This document shows positions 27,390 to 36,513 of a stretch of 64,000 bases of DNA, in pieces. Each line of letters opens with the position of its first letter. The stretch's first letter is position 1. Position numbers and translations under genes: made by a program. Source of the DNA: Paracoccus sp. MBLB3053 (GTDB taxonomy: Bacteria; Pseudomonadota; Alphaproteobacteria; Rhodobacterales; Rhodobacteraceae); assembly GCF_031822435.1 (NCBI RefSeq), contig NZ_JAVQLW010000001.1, positions 1,309,501-1,373,500 on the forward strand, read 5' to 3'. The notes beneath the pieces were generated by a model. It ran no database searches. It was given only the letters and a program-made list of their open reading frames with translations, and had not been told where the DNA came from.

Positions 27390-28768
27390 TGCGTGGTCGG
27401 CCGTTCTCGATCCGGCGGCGGCTTCTGGCATGGCTTCTCGTGGCGACGGCTGCATTCGGCGTGCTTGCCCTGATCGACACCTGGCGCGAAGCCGAACGGA
27501 TGGCGAATGCACTGGCGGACAGGGTTCTTGCCGGCTCGGCCCTGGTCATCGCCGAACGCGCATCGCTCGATGAACGCGGCAGCATTGCGATCGAGATCCC
27601 GTACGGAGCACTCGAGATGCTCAGTTCAGCGGCGGAAGACAGGGTGTTCTATCGCGTCGACGGCCCTCCGGGCCTATTGGTGACGGGTTATCCCGACCTG
27701 CCGACATCACCCGCGGTGCAGGGGGGCGACGCGGCATTTTCGGACGGCCATTTCCGCGGCGAACCGGTCCGGGTGGCTAGCCTTGCACGCGCGGCATCGA
27801 CCGGGATCGATGAGGTGCCCTTTGTCGTCACGGTGGCCGAAACCACAAGGGCAAGGGTCGAGCTGACACGCGCGATTCTCATGCGTTCGGCGCTGCGTCT
27901 TTCGCTGATGATCCTTGGGGCGGCCGTGATCGTCGGGATTGCCGTCACCGTTTCGCTGCGCCCCCTGTATCGCCTCGGCGAAGCGATCTCTGAACGAAGC
28001 CCCGGCGACCTGAGCCCGGTCGAGACACGTGTGCCCTCGGAGGTGCGCGGTCTGGTCAGGACGATCAATTCCTTCATGTCGCGGCTGAAGTCCGCGCTCG
28101 ACGGTCTGCGAAACTTCACCGGCAATGCGGGACATCAGCTGAGAACTCCCTTGGCGGTGGTCCGGACCCAGCTTGCCCTTGCCGCCCGGGCCTCGACCCT
28201 GGCCGAGGCGCAGGCTGCGGCGCGCAAGGGCGACACGGCCGTCGCACATGCCGAAAGGGTTCTTGCCCAGCTTCTGCTGCTGGCCAAGGTCGATGCAGCC
28301 TCGGGGCAGACACCCGACCCGATGGATCTTGTCGCATTCGCAAGAGCGCGGACGGCCGAGCAGATACCGGCTGCGGCCGAGGCAGGTATCGATCTGGGCT
28401 ATGAGGGCGGAGATGATCCGGTCCTGGTGCTTGCCGAGCCCCTGCTGCTTGGCGAGGCGTTCCAGAACCTCGTTTCGAATGCGCTGCTGCATGCGGGGCG
28501 CAACAGCCTGGTCACCGTCCGGGTCCGTCGCGAAGACGGCAGCGCGATCCTTGAGGTCGAGGACGATGGACCGGGAATACCGGCAAAAGCGCGGGCGGCG
28601 GTCATTGGCCGTTTCGAGCGGGGCAGGACCGCCGGGCCGGGGATGGGCTTGGGCCTGCCGGTGGTCGAGGAAATCGCGGCGCTCTTCGGCGGAAGTCTCG
28701 GGCTTTGCGAGGGCGCTCAGGGGCAGGGGCTTTGCGCAAGGATACGCCTGCCCGAGTGGCGGATGTGA
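27389..28768 (+). CDS. tctE: Sensor histidine kinase (TctE-like)
   Basis: 459 aa. Membrane helix 1 at about 12-30, a periplasmic sensor domain of about 135 residues, helix 2 at about 170-192, then a HAMP-like linker. The H box is GNAGHQLRTPLAV with phospho-acceptor H249; the N box FQNLVSNALLHAG is near 365, and G boxes EDDGPGIP and GPGMGLGLPVVEEI follow. The N-terminal periplasmic region is of the 2CSK-N type found in TctE. It pairs with the overlapping response regulator gene. Confidence 0.9.
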   Translation: MRGRPFSIRRRLLAWLLVATAAFGVLALIDTWREAERMANALADRVLAGSALVIAERASLDERGSIAIEIPYGALEMLSSAAEDRVFYRVDGPPGLLVTGYPDLPTSPAVQGGDAAFSDGHFRGEPVRVASLARAASTGIDEVPFVVTVAETTRARVELTRAILMRSALRLSLMILGAAVIVGIAVTVSLRPLYRLGEAISERSPGDLSPVETRVPSEVRGLVRTINSFMSRLKSALDGLRNFTGNAGHQLRTPLAVVRTQLALAARASTLAEAQAAARKGDTAVAHAERVLAQLLLLAKVDAASGQTPDPMDLVAFARARTAEQIPAAAEAGIDLGYEGGDDPVLVLAEPLLLGEAFQNLVSNALLHAGRNSLVTVRVRREDGSAILEVEDDGPGIPAKARAAVIGRFERGRTAGPGMGLGLPVVEEIAALFGGSLGLCEGAQGQGLCARIRLPEWRM

Positions 28769-28907
28769 CGCGAATTCCCGCTGATAGCGCAAAATCCGAA
28801 GATCAGACTTGCGTTTGGGGCATGGAGGCTCCATTTTCCCGGAATTCGCGCATCCGTGAATACAGTTTGGTGTCCGGGCCCCTCTGGCGAACGTGGCGGC
28901 ACGTTCG
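28769..28907 (+). promoter_or_regulatory. Structured leader upstream of the DUF475 membrane protein gene
   Basis: A perfect 10-base inverted repeat, CGCGAATTCC at 28769-28778 and GGAATTCGCG at 28841-28850, encloses 62 bases. Inside are a CGCAA/TTGCG pairing (near 28787 and 28810) and the dyad ATGGAG-G-CTCCAT (28822-28834). A separate perfect eight-pair hairpin CGAACGTG-GCGG-CACGTTCG follows at 28888-28907. Together they could form a closed multi-helix domain followed by a second hairpin, about 50 bases before the next start codon. I do not recognise a known riboswitch; the Mn-sensing yybP-ykoY core is not evident. Confidence 0.45.
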
Positions 28908-28956
28908 TGATGTCGGCACCGATCTTTGACCAGCCGCCTGGATCTTTGTTCTTATC

Positions 28957-30051
28957 ATGCAGGAAAGCAACCCTCTCGCGGGGGCCTCCGCGAATGGAGC
29001 CCACCCTCCGACGCTCAGCTATTTTCGCTGGTCCTTCATCGTCACGGCCATCGGCCTGGCGCTTGGGGCGGCCTTGGGATGGCAGTCCACGGGAACGATC
29101 GGCGGAACGCTGTCGATCTTCTTCATCTGCGCGGTCCTGGCCGTGCTGGAAATTTCGCTGTCCTTCGACAATGCCATCGTCAACGCCAACAAGCTGAAGG
29201 ACATGACGCCGAAATGGCGGCATCGCTTCCTGACCTGGGGCATCATCATCGCCGTTTTCGGGATGCGGATCGTCTTTCCCCTGCTGATCGTGGTCATCGC
29301 CGCAAAGATCGGCCCGTGGGAAGCAATGGTTCTGGCGGCAAGCCAGCCAGATGAGTATTCGCGCATCATGCATGACGCGCACCTGCCGATCGCGGCCTTC
29401 GGCGGCACCTTCCTGATGATGGTTGGCCTGAGCTTCTTCTTCGATCATGAAAAGGATGTTCACTGGGTCCGCTGGCTGGAAGAGAAGATGCAGCATTACG
29501 CGACGATCCGCGGCATCGAGGTCGCGATCGTGCTTGTAACCGTGCTGATCTTTTCGCGCTTTCTTGGCGAGGCCGAATCCGAGATCTTCTTCCGCTCGGC
29601 TATCTGGGGTCTTTTGACCTTCCTTCTGGTCGAGGTTCTGGGCGGCTTGCTGGACAGTTCGCAGAAACAGACCCTGCATGCCGGCGCCAAGGGTGGTCTG
29701 GGCGCGTTCCTCTATCTCGAGGTGCTGGATGCGTCGTTCAGCTTCGACGGCGTCATTGGCGCTTTCGCGCTGACCCACAACCTGTTCATCATCGCGATCG
29801 GCCTGGGCATCGGCGCCATGTATGTGCGCTCCATGACCATCATGCTGGTCGAGCGCGGAACCTTGGCCGAATACCGCTTCCTTGAACACGGTGCCTTCTA
29901 CGCAATCATCGCGCTTTCGATCATCATGTTCATCCAGCCGCTGATGCATATCCCCGAGGTGATCACCGGACTTGGCGGCGCAACGCTGATCGGCATCTCG
30001 TTCTGGTCATCGATCCGCTGGAACCGCAAGCGCGTCGCGACCGAGGCCTGA
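28957..30051 (+). CDS. DUF475 / TerC-family integral membrane protein
   Basis: 364 aa with about nine membrane helices. Two related acidic motifs, LEISLSFDNAIVNANKL (near 65) and LEVLDASFSFDGVIGAF (near 255), mark TerC-like proteins of the DUF475 branch; these helices contain the D/E residues thought to bind metal in TerC/Alx/MeeY manganese exporters. The N-terminal 25 residues are soluble. Ribosome site before the ATG is weak. A long structured leader precedes it and a strong terminator follows, so it is its own unit. Metal export is inference from family. Confidence 0.88.
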   Translation: MQESNPLAGASANGAHPPTLSYFRWSFIVTAIGLALGAALGWQSTGTIGGTLSIFFICAVLAVLEISLSFDNAIVNANKLKDMTPKWRHRFLTWGIIIAVFGMRIVFPLLIVVIAAKIGPWEAMVLAASQPDEYSRIMHDAHLPIAAFGGTFLMMVGLSFFFDHEKDVHWVRWLEEKMQHYATIRGIEVAIVLVTVLIFSRFLGEAESEIFFRSAIWGLLTFLLVEVLGGLLDSSQKQTLHAGAKGGLGAFLYLEVLDASFSFDGVIGAFALTHNLFIIAIGLGIGAMYVRSMTIMLVERGTLAEYRFLEHGAFYAIIALSIIMFIQPLMHIPEVITGLGGATLIGISFWSSIRWNRKRVATEA

Positions 30052-30071
30052 GACGCCGTAACCTGAATTCG

Positions 30072-30105
30072 AAGGCCGCTCTCTGACCGGGGAGCGGCCT
30101 TTTTG
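30072..30105 (+). terminator. Rho-independent terminator
   Basis: AAGGCCGCTC pairs perfectly with GAGCGGCCTT around a ten-base loop, followed by TTTT. It ends the DUF475 gene transcript. Confidence 0.85.
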
Positions 30106-30171
30106 CTGCGCCTTTCGCCTTGGGGCTGGTATCCTTTCCAGGCCCTTCATTTTTATTGAACGAGTTCGGCC

Positions 30172-31191
30172 TTGCACAATCTTGCTGTCATTTCTGTCGC
30201 GCTCATTGCCATAGCTGCCCTGTTTCTCGCGTTCCGATGGCGCGGCGGATGGATGCCTCGCGGTGCGCTGGTGGGGGTAGCCGTCGCGGTGATTGCTGCA
30301 GGGCACGCCCAGCTTCGCTCGAAGACACCGGACCTGCCGGCCCATGATGACGGGGCGGACGTAAGGGCGCTTTACGATCAGCCGCGCAAGTTGCCGCAAT
30401 CTCCGGTCAGGGTCTATCATCTTGGGCACAGCCTGGTGGGCCGTGACATGCCCGCGATGCTGGCCCAGTTGGCAGGCCACGAATACGCAATTCAGCTTGG
30501 CTGGGGCGCTGCACTGAGTGAGCACCTGGCAGGCCCCGAGGCAGTCGGCGGGTTCGAGGAAGAAAACGCGTCGCCGCACCACCGGGATCCGCATGAGGCA
30601 CTCGAAAGCGGCGAATACGGCGCATTCGTGATGACCGAGATGGTGAGCCTGAGAGACGCGATCCTGTGGAAGGATTCGATCGCCGCCGCCGGGCAATGGG
30701 CTGCCGAGGCGGTTATGGCCACGCCCGACATCGAAGTCTTTCTGTATGAAAGCTGGCACGGTCTCGACGAATCGCCCGATTGGCTTACCCGTTTTCCGGA
30801 CGATCTCGACCAACTCTGGAGCCAACTTCTGTGGTCCGCGACGCGCGCGGCAGGGCGGCCCGTCTGGCTGATCCCCGTGGGTCAGGTGCTGGCGAAACTG
30901 GTGGGCGAGGCCGAGGCGGGGGAGGGGATCGCCGAACTGCGACGCCGCCAAGACCTGTTTGCCCGCATGCCGGATGGCAGCCAGGACAATATCCATCCCA
31001 ACGACCTTGGCGCCTATCTGGTCGCCTTGACCCATTACGCCGTGATCTATGGCAAGAATCCGATAGGGCTTCCGCACGAACTCCGGCGGGCAGACGGTTC
31101 GATGGCTAATGCGCCGTCGCCCGAACTTGCGCAAAGGATGCAGGAAATCGTGTGGGAGGTGGTCACGAGCCAGCCCCTGACCGGCCTGTGA
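30172..31191 (+). CDS. Membrane-anchored SGNH/GDSL hydrolase-like protein
   Basis: 339 aa from a TTG start; no ATG lies upstream in frame and the ribosome site is weak, so the start is uncertain. Two hydrophobic helices (3-20 and 29-44) are followed by a soluble domain. YHLGHSLVGRDMP places a serine at residue 87 in a block I-like position, and D272-N-I-H275-P-N matches the block V DxxH. It may therefore be a periplasmic or inner-membrane esterase, or a relative of polysaccharide O-acetyl modifying proteins. No closer family is recognised. Confidence 0.65.
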   Translation: MHNLAVISVALIAIAALFLAFRWRGGWMPRGALVGVAVAVIAAGHAQLRSKTPDLPAHDDGADVRALYDQPRKLPQSPVRVYHLGHSLVGRDMPAMLAQLAGHEYAIQLGWGAALSEHLAGPEAVGGFEEENASPHHRDPHEALESGEYGAFVMTEMVSLRDAILWKDSIAAAGQWAAEAVMATPDIEVFLYESWHGLDESPDWLTRFPDDLDQLWSQLLWSATRAAGRPVWLIPVGQVLAKLVGEAEAGEGIAELRRRQDLFARMPDGSQDNIHPNDLGAYLVALTHYAVIYGKNPIGLPHELRRADGSMANAPSPELAQRMQEIVWEVVTSQPLTGL

Positions 31192-31220
31192 CGTGCCCAA
31201 GGATCCCCCTAGGGCACGGC

Positions 31221-32048
31221 TCAGTCTATTTTCCCTAGCCATTCCGTGATGGCACGGATCGCCTCGGGCTCGTCCAGAAACGGGATATGGCCGCGATCGG
31301 GAACTTCGGCAAAGACCATGTCGGGGCGGCGACGGCGCATCTCGGTCGCGACATCGCGCGAAAGCAGATCCGAATTTGCACCATGGATCAGTGCAAGCGG
31401 CAGGTCTCCGATCGCATCGAAAAGCGGCCACAGATCCACATCCGGGCCTTCGAACGCCGAGAGAAAGGATTCGCGCAATTCGGGGTCGTAATTGATGCGC
31501 AGCCCGTCATTCGTCTCGATATAGTGGCGCTGGACCTCGTCGAGCCACCTTCCTTCGGGGACGTTCGCGAATTCCGGCATCAGCTTGGGAAGCTTGCGGG
31601 CAAGGTCTTCGTAGCTGCGGGCGGCCGGATTGCGTCCGACATATTCCTTGATCTTTTCAAGACCTGGCCGATGCAGGATCGGGCCGACATCGTTCAGGCA
31701 GAGACCGTGCAGGCGGTTGGCGGCAGTCGCCGCCAGATACATGCCGATAATGCCGCCGCGCGAGGTGCCGATGATCGCGGCCTGTTCCAATTCAAGGTGG
31801 TTCAGAAGTTCGAGGACGTCGCGGGCTTCCTGCTGGACGGAATAAGTCGCCGCTCCGGTCCAGGCAGAGGCGCCACGACCGCGATAATCCGGGCGGATCA
31901 GGCGCACGCCGGGCAGATGGGGCGCGAGATAGTCGAAATCCCGCCCCGTTCGGGTCAGTCCGGGAAGCGCAAGGACCGCAAGCCCTTCGCCCTGATCGCG
32001 GTAAGCCAGCCTTGCTCCGTCATCTGCTGCGAAGTGGCGGACGTCCAT
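31221..32048 (-). CDS. Alpha/beta hydrolase
   Basis: 275 aa. Nucleophile elbow GTSRGG with S96, a DR-HG-type segment PDYRGRG near 53-59, an acidic residue in IHGANSD near 228 and catalytic H254 in DRGHIPF form the expected triad. No signal peptide. It overlaps the fabI stop by one base (TGATG), so it is cotranslated with fatty acid synthesis genes; the substrate may be an acyl ester, but nothing in the sequence fixes it. Confidence 0.85.
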   Translation of the reverse strand: MDVRHFAADDGARLAYRDQGEGLAVLALPGLTRTGRDFDYLAPHLPGVRLIRPDYRGRGASAWTGAATYSVQQEARDVLELLNHLELEQAAIIGTSRGGIIGMYLAATAANRLHGLCLNDVGPILHRPGLEKIKEYVGRNPAARSYEDLARKLPKLMPEFANVPEGRWLDEVQRHYIETNDGLRINYDPELRESFLSAFEGPDVDLWPLFDAIGDLPLALIHGANSDLLSRDVATEMRRRRPDMVFAEVPDRGHIPFLDEPEAIRAITEWLGKID

Positions 32049-32836
32049 CAGAGGTTTTCCGACTGAGGCATTCCCAGGACGTGGTAGCCGCCATCCACCA
32101 TCACGGTTTCGCCTGTGGTGCAGGCCCCCCAGTCCGAGCAGAGCCAGACCGCCGTGCCGCCGATCGATTCCAGCGTCGCATTGGCGCGTAGCGGCGCGTT
32201 GGCCTCGGTGTGGCGGTAGGTCTTCCGCGCGCCGCCGATGGCCGCGCCCGCCAGCGTTTTCATCGGGCCGGGGCTGATCGCATTGACGCGGATGCCTTCG
32301 GGACCAAGGTCATTGGCAAGATATTTGACCGCACTTTCCAGCGCCGCCTTGGCTACGCCCATCACGTTGTAGAAGGGCGTCACCCGGTTCGAGCCGCCAT
32401 AGGTCAGGGTCAGGATCGTGCCGCCCTCGGTCATCAGGGGACGCGCGCGACGCGCCACATCGACCAGCGAATAGCAGGAGATCGTCAGCGAATTCTTGAA
32501 ATTCTCGCGCGAGGTGTCGACGAAACGGCCGGTCAGCTCGTTCTTGTCCGAGAAGGCGATGGCATGGACGACGAAGTCGAGCTTGCCCCAGCGTGCCTCG
32601 ATCTGGCCGAAGGCTGCGTCGAGCGAGGCGTCATCGGTCACGTCCACGTCCAGCAGGAAATCCGAGCCGACACTTGCCGCCAGCGGTTCGACCCGCTTGC
32701 CGAAGGCATCCCCCTGATAGGAGAAGGCGAGTTCCGCGCCTTGTTCGGACAACGCCTTCGCGATGCCCCATGCGATCGAGCGATCATTCGCGACCCCCAT
32801 CACGAGACCGCGTTTGCCCTTCATCAAATCCGACAT
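32048..32836 (-). CDS. fabI: Enoyl-[acyl-carrier-protein] reductase (NADH)
   Basis: 262 aa. The modified Rossmann start GKRGLVMGVANDRSIAWGIA and the catalytic Y146, Y156 and K163 match E. coli FabI numbering exactly. It carries out the last reduction in each fatty acid elongation cycle and is the usual triclosan target. It starts seven bases after fabB and overlaps the downstream hydrolase gene. Confidence 0.97.
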   Translation of the reverse strand: MSDLMKGKRGLVMGVANDRSIAWGIAKALSEQGAELAFSYQGDAFGKRVEPLAASVGSDFLLDVDVTDDASLDAAFGQIEARWGKLDFVVHAIAFSDKNELTGRFVDTSRENFKNSLTISCYSLVDVARRARPLMTEGGTILTLTYGGSNRVTPFYNVMGVAKAALESAVKYLANDLGPEGIRVNAISPGPMKTLAGAAIGGARKTYRHTEANAPLRANATLESIGGTAVWLCSDWGACTTGETVMVDGGYHVLGMPQSENL

Positions 32837-32842
32837 GTGATC

Positions 32843-34072
32843 TTATCCGTTATATCTGGACAGCAGCATGGAGCCGTTCGTGCCACCGAAACCGAACGAA
32901 TTCGTCATCACCGTGTCAAGCCCTGCATTTTCAACGAGCTTGGTCGCGATCTCGCCTTCATGGATCGCGGGGTCCAGCGTCTCGACGTTGATCGAGGGGG
33001 CGATGAAGTCGTTTTCCAGCATCAGGAGGCAATAGATCGCCTCTTGGGCGCCGGTCGCGCCCTGGCTGTGGCCGGTCATCGACTTGGTCGAGGAAATCAG
33101 CGGCGTGGAGCCTTCGCCAAACACGCGGCGGACGGCCTCAACCTCACCCACGTCACCGACGGGGGTCGAGGTGCCATGCGCGTTGATATATCCGACCTTG
33201 CGGTCCGCTGGCAGGGTTTCGAGCGCAAGACGCATGGCGCGCTCACCCCCTTCGCCCGAGGGGGCGACCATGTCATGGCCATCCGAGGTCGCGGCATAGC
33301 CCGTGACTTCGGCATAGATCTTGGCGCCGCGGGCTTTCGCGTGCTCAAGTTCTTCCAGCACGACGATGCCGCCGCCGCCCGAGATGACGAAGCCGTCGCG
33401 ATTTGCGTCGAATGCGCGCGAGGCCTTTTCGGGCTGGTCGTTATACTTGGACGACATCGCGCCCATCGCGTCGAACAGGCAGCTGAGCGTCCAGTCCAAC
33501 TCCTCGGCACCGCCCGCGAACATCACGTCCTGCCGGCCCATCGCGATCTGCTCGGCGGCATTGCCGATGCAATGAAGCGAGGTCGAGCAGGCCGAGGTGA
33601 TCGAGTAGTTCACCCCCTTGATTCGGAACGCGGTCGAAAGGTTTGCCGAGATCGTCGAGCTCATGCATTTCGGAACCGCGAAGGGGCCGATCTTCTTGGG
33701 CGCGCCCGCGTTCAGTACGGTCTGATGCGCCGCGAACATGCTGGAAGTCGAGGGCCCCCCCGAACCGGCGATGAGCCCGGTGCGCGGGTTGACCACATCG
33801 CTTTCCTCAAGCCCCGCATCGGCGATGGCCTGCTGCATGGCGAGATAGCCGTAAGCAGCTCCTGGACCCATGAAGCGCAACACGCGCTTGTCGATGTGCT
33901 CCTTGGGGTCCAGTTTCACCGCGCCAGCAACCTGGCTGCGGAAACCGTATTGCTTCATGTCCTCATTCGCGGTGATGCCGGATTTTCCGGCCTTCAGCGA
34001 GGCAAGGACCTCGGAGGCATTGTTGCCGATGCTGGAAACGATGCCCAGACCAGTGACGACGACGCGGCGCAT
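32843..34072 (-). CDS. fabB: 3-oxoacyl-[acyl-carrier-protein] synthase I
   Basis: 409 aa. The thiolase-fold catalytic residues are C162 in [11 protein letters not shown]299 in [11 protein letters not shown] and H335 in [11 protein letters not shown]. FabB elongates both saturated and cis-unsaturated acyl-ACP; its partner fabA lies 26 bases upstream. GGAG is six bases before the ATG at 34072; the frame is open further upstream across fabA but not used. Confidence 0.97.
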   Translation of the reverse strand: MRRVVVTGLGIVSSIGNNASEVLASLKAGKSGITANEDMKQYGFRSQVAGAVKLDPKEHIDKRVLRFMGPGAAYGYLAMQQAIADAGLEESDVVNPRTGLIAGSGGPSTSSMFAAHQTVLNAGAPKKIGPFAVPKCMSSTISANLSTAFRIKGVNYSITSACSTSLHCIGNAAEQIAMGRQDVMFAGGAEELDWTLSCLFDAMGAMSSKYNDQPEKASRAFDANRDGFVISGGGGIVVLEELEHAKARGAKIYAEVTGYAATSDGHDMVAPSGEGGERAMRLALETLPADRKVGYINAHGTSTPVGDVGEVEAVRRVFGEGSTPLISSTKSMTGHSQGATGAQEAIYCLLMLENDFIAPSINVETLDPAIHEGEIATKLVENAGLDTVMTNSFGFGGTNGSMLLSRYNG

Positions 34073-34098
34073 GGGGTTCTCCTGATTTCGGTGCGAAG

Positions 34099-34617
34099 TC
34101 AGCTTTCCGACAGCGCGACTTTCATGTCTTTGACTTGGTAGATGACTTCGCCATCGGCCTCGACGCGGCCATCCGCGACGCCCATGGTCAGGCGGCGCGT
34201 CTGCACGGCCTTGGTGAAGTCTACATAATAACGCAGCATCTTGCGATCCGGACGGACCATGCCGGTGAGTTTCACTTCGCCGACGCCAAGCGCGTAGCCA
34301 CGCCCTGCCCAGCCGCGCCATCCAAGGTTGAACCCGGTCAGCTGCCACAGACCGTCAAGCCCGAGGCAGCCCGGCATGATCGGGTTGCCGGGGAAGTGGC
34401 ACGAGAAGAACCACAGATCCGGGTTGATGTCGAATTCGGCGACGACATGGCCCTTGCCGTGCAGCCCGCCGTCGCCGGAAATATCGGTGATCCGGTCCAT
34501 CATCAGCATGGGCGGTTCGGGCAGCTGCGCGTTTCCGGGTCCGAACAGCTCGCCACGGGCGCAGGCCAGCAGATCTTCCTTGTCAAAGGTGGTCCGGGTC
34601 ATGGTCATGCGCTTCAT
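34099..34617 (-). CDS. fabA: 3-hydroxydecanoyl-[acyl-carrier-protein] dehydratase/isomerase
   Basis: 172 aa from the ATG at 34617; ATGs at 34608 and 34602 are alternatives and the AAGGAG is very near the first. Catalytic H74 and D88 lie in [21 protein letters not shown], equivalent to E. coli H70 and D84. FabA makes and isomerises the C10 intermediate that starts unsaturated fatty acid synthesis. The order fabA-fabB-fabI is typical of Rhodobacteraceae. Confidence 0.96.
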   Translation of the reverse strand: MKRMTMTRTTFDKEDLLACARGELFGPGNAQLPEPPMLMMDRITDISGDGGLHGKGHVVAEFDINPDLWFFSCHFPGNPIMPGCLGLDGLWQLTGFNLGWRGWAGRGYALGVGEVKLTGMVRPDRKMLRYYVDFTKAVQTRRLTMGVADGRVEADGEVIYQVKDMKVALSES

Positions 34618-34767
34618 ATCTCCTTCGATCCGACGTGGCGTCATGGATATTGGCCGCATCGGGAAACCCGGCGCGAAATTTGGGGAGGGTCTATCATTCA
34701 GCCCGGTCAAGGCGCAAGTGCCCGAGCCTCATGCGCCTTTTCCGGGCATCCTCAGGCCGGGTTCAAT

Positions 34768-35643
34768 TCAGAACCACTGCCCAGGTTCGATCAGGCCAAG
34801 ATCCATGAGCTGCTGGGAATGCCAGCGGAAAGGGTGTGAGTTCCGCCAGGCGAAGGTTCGGATTTCCTCGCGGGATCCGGGATTTCGGGCCAGCGCCTTG
34901 GCAACTCTGAAGGAAGCGACGGCGGCGGTCAGGTTGTGATGCCAGGGACAGGCATATGTATTGTATTCCTCGACGTTCAGTCGGTGATCGGCATGAAGCT
35001 TCAGTCCCGGCTCGGTGCGGAAAAGCGCGATCCGGTCGATCCGGCGCCGGTCGGCGGGAACATGTTCCTCGAAGCGCCAGCGCAGCCCGCCATGAAAATC
35101 AAGCTGGCGTTCCAGGTGCTGACCGTCGCGATCCTTTCGGCCAAGCGCGAAATACCCCGACTTGTCCAGCATCGCCTCGTTCATGCTGACCGCGTCGGGG
35201 AAACGCGTAAGGTCTGCTGCGTAAAGGTCGATCACATAGGTCAGCATTCCCCGTCGGCGTTCCTCGGTATGGAATGCCAGCATTTCGCCGACGGTGCGGC
35301 TTTCGGCAAAGGGATAGAACAGGAATTCGGCGTTATAGCCGTAATAGATCCATGTATTCGCGGGGACTGCCTCGATGACCGCATTCACGGCCGTGACATG
35401 TGCGTTCGAACGGCGTGAGTCGTGCCTGAGGTTGACGATCCGTCCTTCGCTGCCCTCGGGAATGACATGGGCGGGCAGAGGTTCGGGCGACAGGGCAATA
35501 ACCAGCTTGAAGCCGCATTTCAGGTGATGTGTCAGCGTCGGTCCGACTGCCACCCCGTCCTCGATCAGAAGAATTGCGATCGGCCCCTTCAGCACCTTTG
35601 TCGAAGGGGCGGACAGGAAATCCGCAAGCGGCTGAAAACTCAT
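34768..35643 (-). CDS. Uncharacterised protein, possibly glycosyltransferase-like
   Basis: 291 aa, soluble, no signal peptide. The N-terminal third is built like a Rossmann-type fold (GPIAILLIEDGVAV, LVIALSPEPL, ANTWIYYGYNAEFLFYPF). The C-terminal part has a conserved-looking YNTYACPWHHNL and SHPFRWHSQQLMDLGL. It vaguely recalls the DUF/glycosyltransferase family 2 relatives of Rhodobacteraceae, but I cannot name the family. The ATG at 35643 is the first reasonable start; the frame is open much further upstream, where it runs antisense to infC and dut. Confidence 0.7.
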   Translation of the reverse strand: MSFQPLADFLSAPSTKVLKGPIAILLIEDGVAVGPTLTHHLKCGFKLVIALSPEPLPAHVIPEGSEGRIVNLRHDSRRSNAHVTAVNAVIEAVPANTWIYYGYNAEFLFYPFAESRTVGEMLAFHTEERRRGMLTYVIDLYAADLTRFPDAVSMNEAMLDKSGYFALGRKDRDGQHLERQLDFHGGLRWRFEEHVPADRRRIDRIALFRTEPGLKLHADHRLNVEEYNTYACPWHHNLTAAVASFRVAKALARNPGSREEIRTFAWRNSHPFRWHSQQLMDLGLIEPGQWF

Positions 35644-35946
35644 CTGTCGCCCCGTTCGCGCCGGCGCCCGGAACAAGGCGCATGGATGGTTGCAATCGCG
35701 ATGCGGCTTGTAACCGTCTTGAGATCGAACATGAGCTTCTTGACCGGCACTGAGCTCTCCGTCGGGGGCTTGCAGCCAATCTATGGCACGCAGTTCGGGA
35801 CATGGTAAAGCCATGTCGCAACCTGATGGCGAGCGATGCCGAGTTGTCGTGCAAGAGCCGCCTTTCTCGTGCGATTCCGGTTGAAAATGCGGGTTCACGC
35901 GACTATCTAACCGCGCAAACAATTTGGCCATACAAGGAAGACAGCC
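35644..35946. other. Intergenic region before infC
   Basis: This 303-base gap separates the divergent unknown gene and infC. Apart from the infC promoter near its right end I see no reading frame with a ribosome site and no RNA gene. It must also hold the promoter of the minus-strand gene. Confidence 0.5.
35881..35909 (+). promoter_or_regulatory. Candidate sigma-70 promoter of infC
   Basis: TTGAAA (35881-35886) is followed after exactly 17 bases by TATCTA (35904-35909). This would place the transcript start near 35916, about 30 bases before the proposed infC start. Confidence 0.5.
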
Positions 35947-36486
35947 ATAGCCCGCAGACCGCATAACGCTCCGCCCACCCGTGACACCGGCCCCCGCGTC
36001 AATGAGCGCATCCGCGTCGCCGAGATCCGACTGATCGGACCCGAAGGCGAAAATATCGGTGTCGTGCCGCCCGCCCGCGGTCTGGAGCTTGCACAGGAAG
36101 CCGGGCTGGATCTTGTCGAGATTTCGCCGAATGCCACGCCGCCGGTCTGCAAGATCATGGACCTTGGCAAGTTCAAGTACGAACAGCAGAAGCGCGAAGC
36201 CGAGGCCCGCAAGAAGCAGAAGATCATCGAGATCAAGGAAATCAAGTTCCGCCCCGGTACTGATACCCATGACTACGACGTGAAGATGCGCTCGGTCCTG
36301 AAGTTCCTGGAAGGCGGCGACAAGGTGAAGATCACCCTGCGTTTCCGTGGCCGTGAAATGGCTCACCAGCAGCTTGGACTTGAGCTTCTGCACCGTGTCG
36401 CCGCCGATGTCGGCGAAGCCGGCAAGGTGGAATCGATGCCCAAGCTTGAAGGGCGTCAGATGGTCATGATGATCGCGCCGCGCTAG
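35947..36486 (+). CDS. infC: Translation initiation factor IF-3, apparent ATA start
   Basis: 179 aa. The usual IF-3 N-terminus (ARRPHNAPP then [10 protein letters not shown]) is encoded only if translation starts at ATA 35947; there is no in-frame ATG, GTG or TTG between the stop at 35908 and the GTG at 36064, which would remove 39 conserved residues. AAGGAAG lies about seven bases before the ATA. IF-3 genes classically use rare starts (AUU in E. coli) because IF-3 rejects them, which gives autoregulation. N- and C-domain motifs ([30 protein letters not shown]) are intact. Confidence 0.9.
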   Translation: MARRPHNAPPTRDTGPRVNERIRVAEIRLIGPEGENIGVVPPARGLELAQEAGLDLVEISPNATPPVCKIMDLGKFKYEQQKREAEARKKQKIIEIKEIKFRPGTDTHDYDVKMRSVLKFLEGGDKVKITLRFRGREMAHQQLGLELLHRVAADVGEAGKVESMPKLEGRQMVMMIAPR

Positions 36487-36513
36487 GCGCGACGGAACTC
36501 TACGGGACAGCGC

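Noticed and set aside
28769..28956. Leader as a standard yybP-ykoY manganese riboswitch
   Set aside because: The conserved loop sequences of that riboswitch are not recognisable, although the downstream gene would fit.
32210..34141. 643-codon frame on the plus strand across fabI-fabB
   Set aside because: Antisense shadow of fabI, fabB and the end of fabA, whose catalytic residues are intact.
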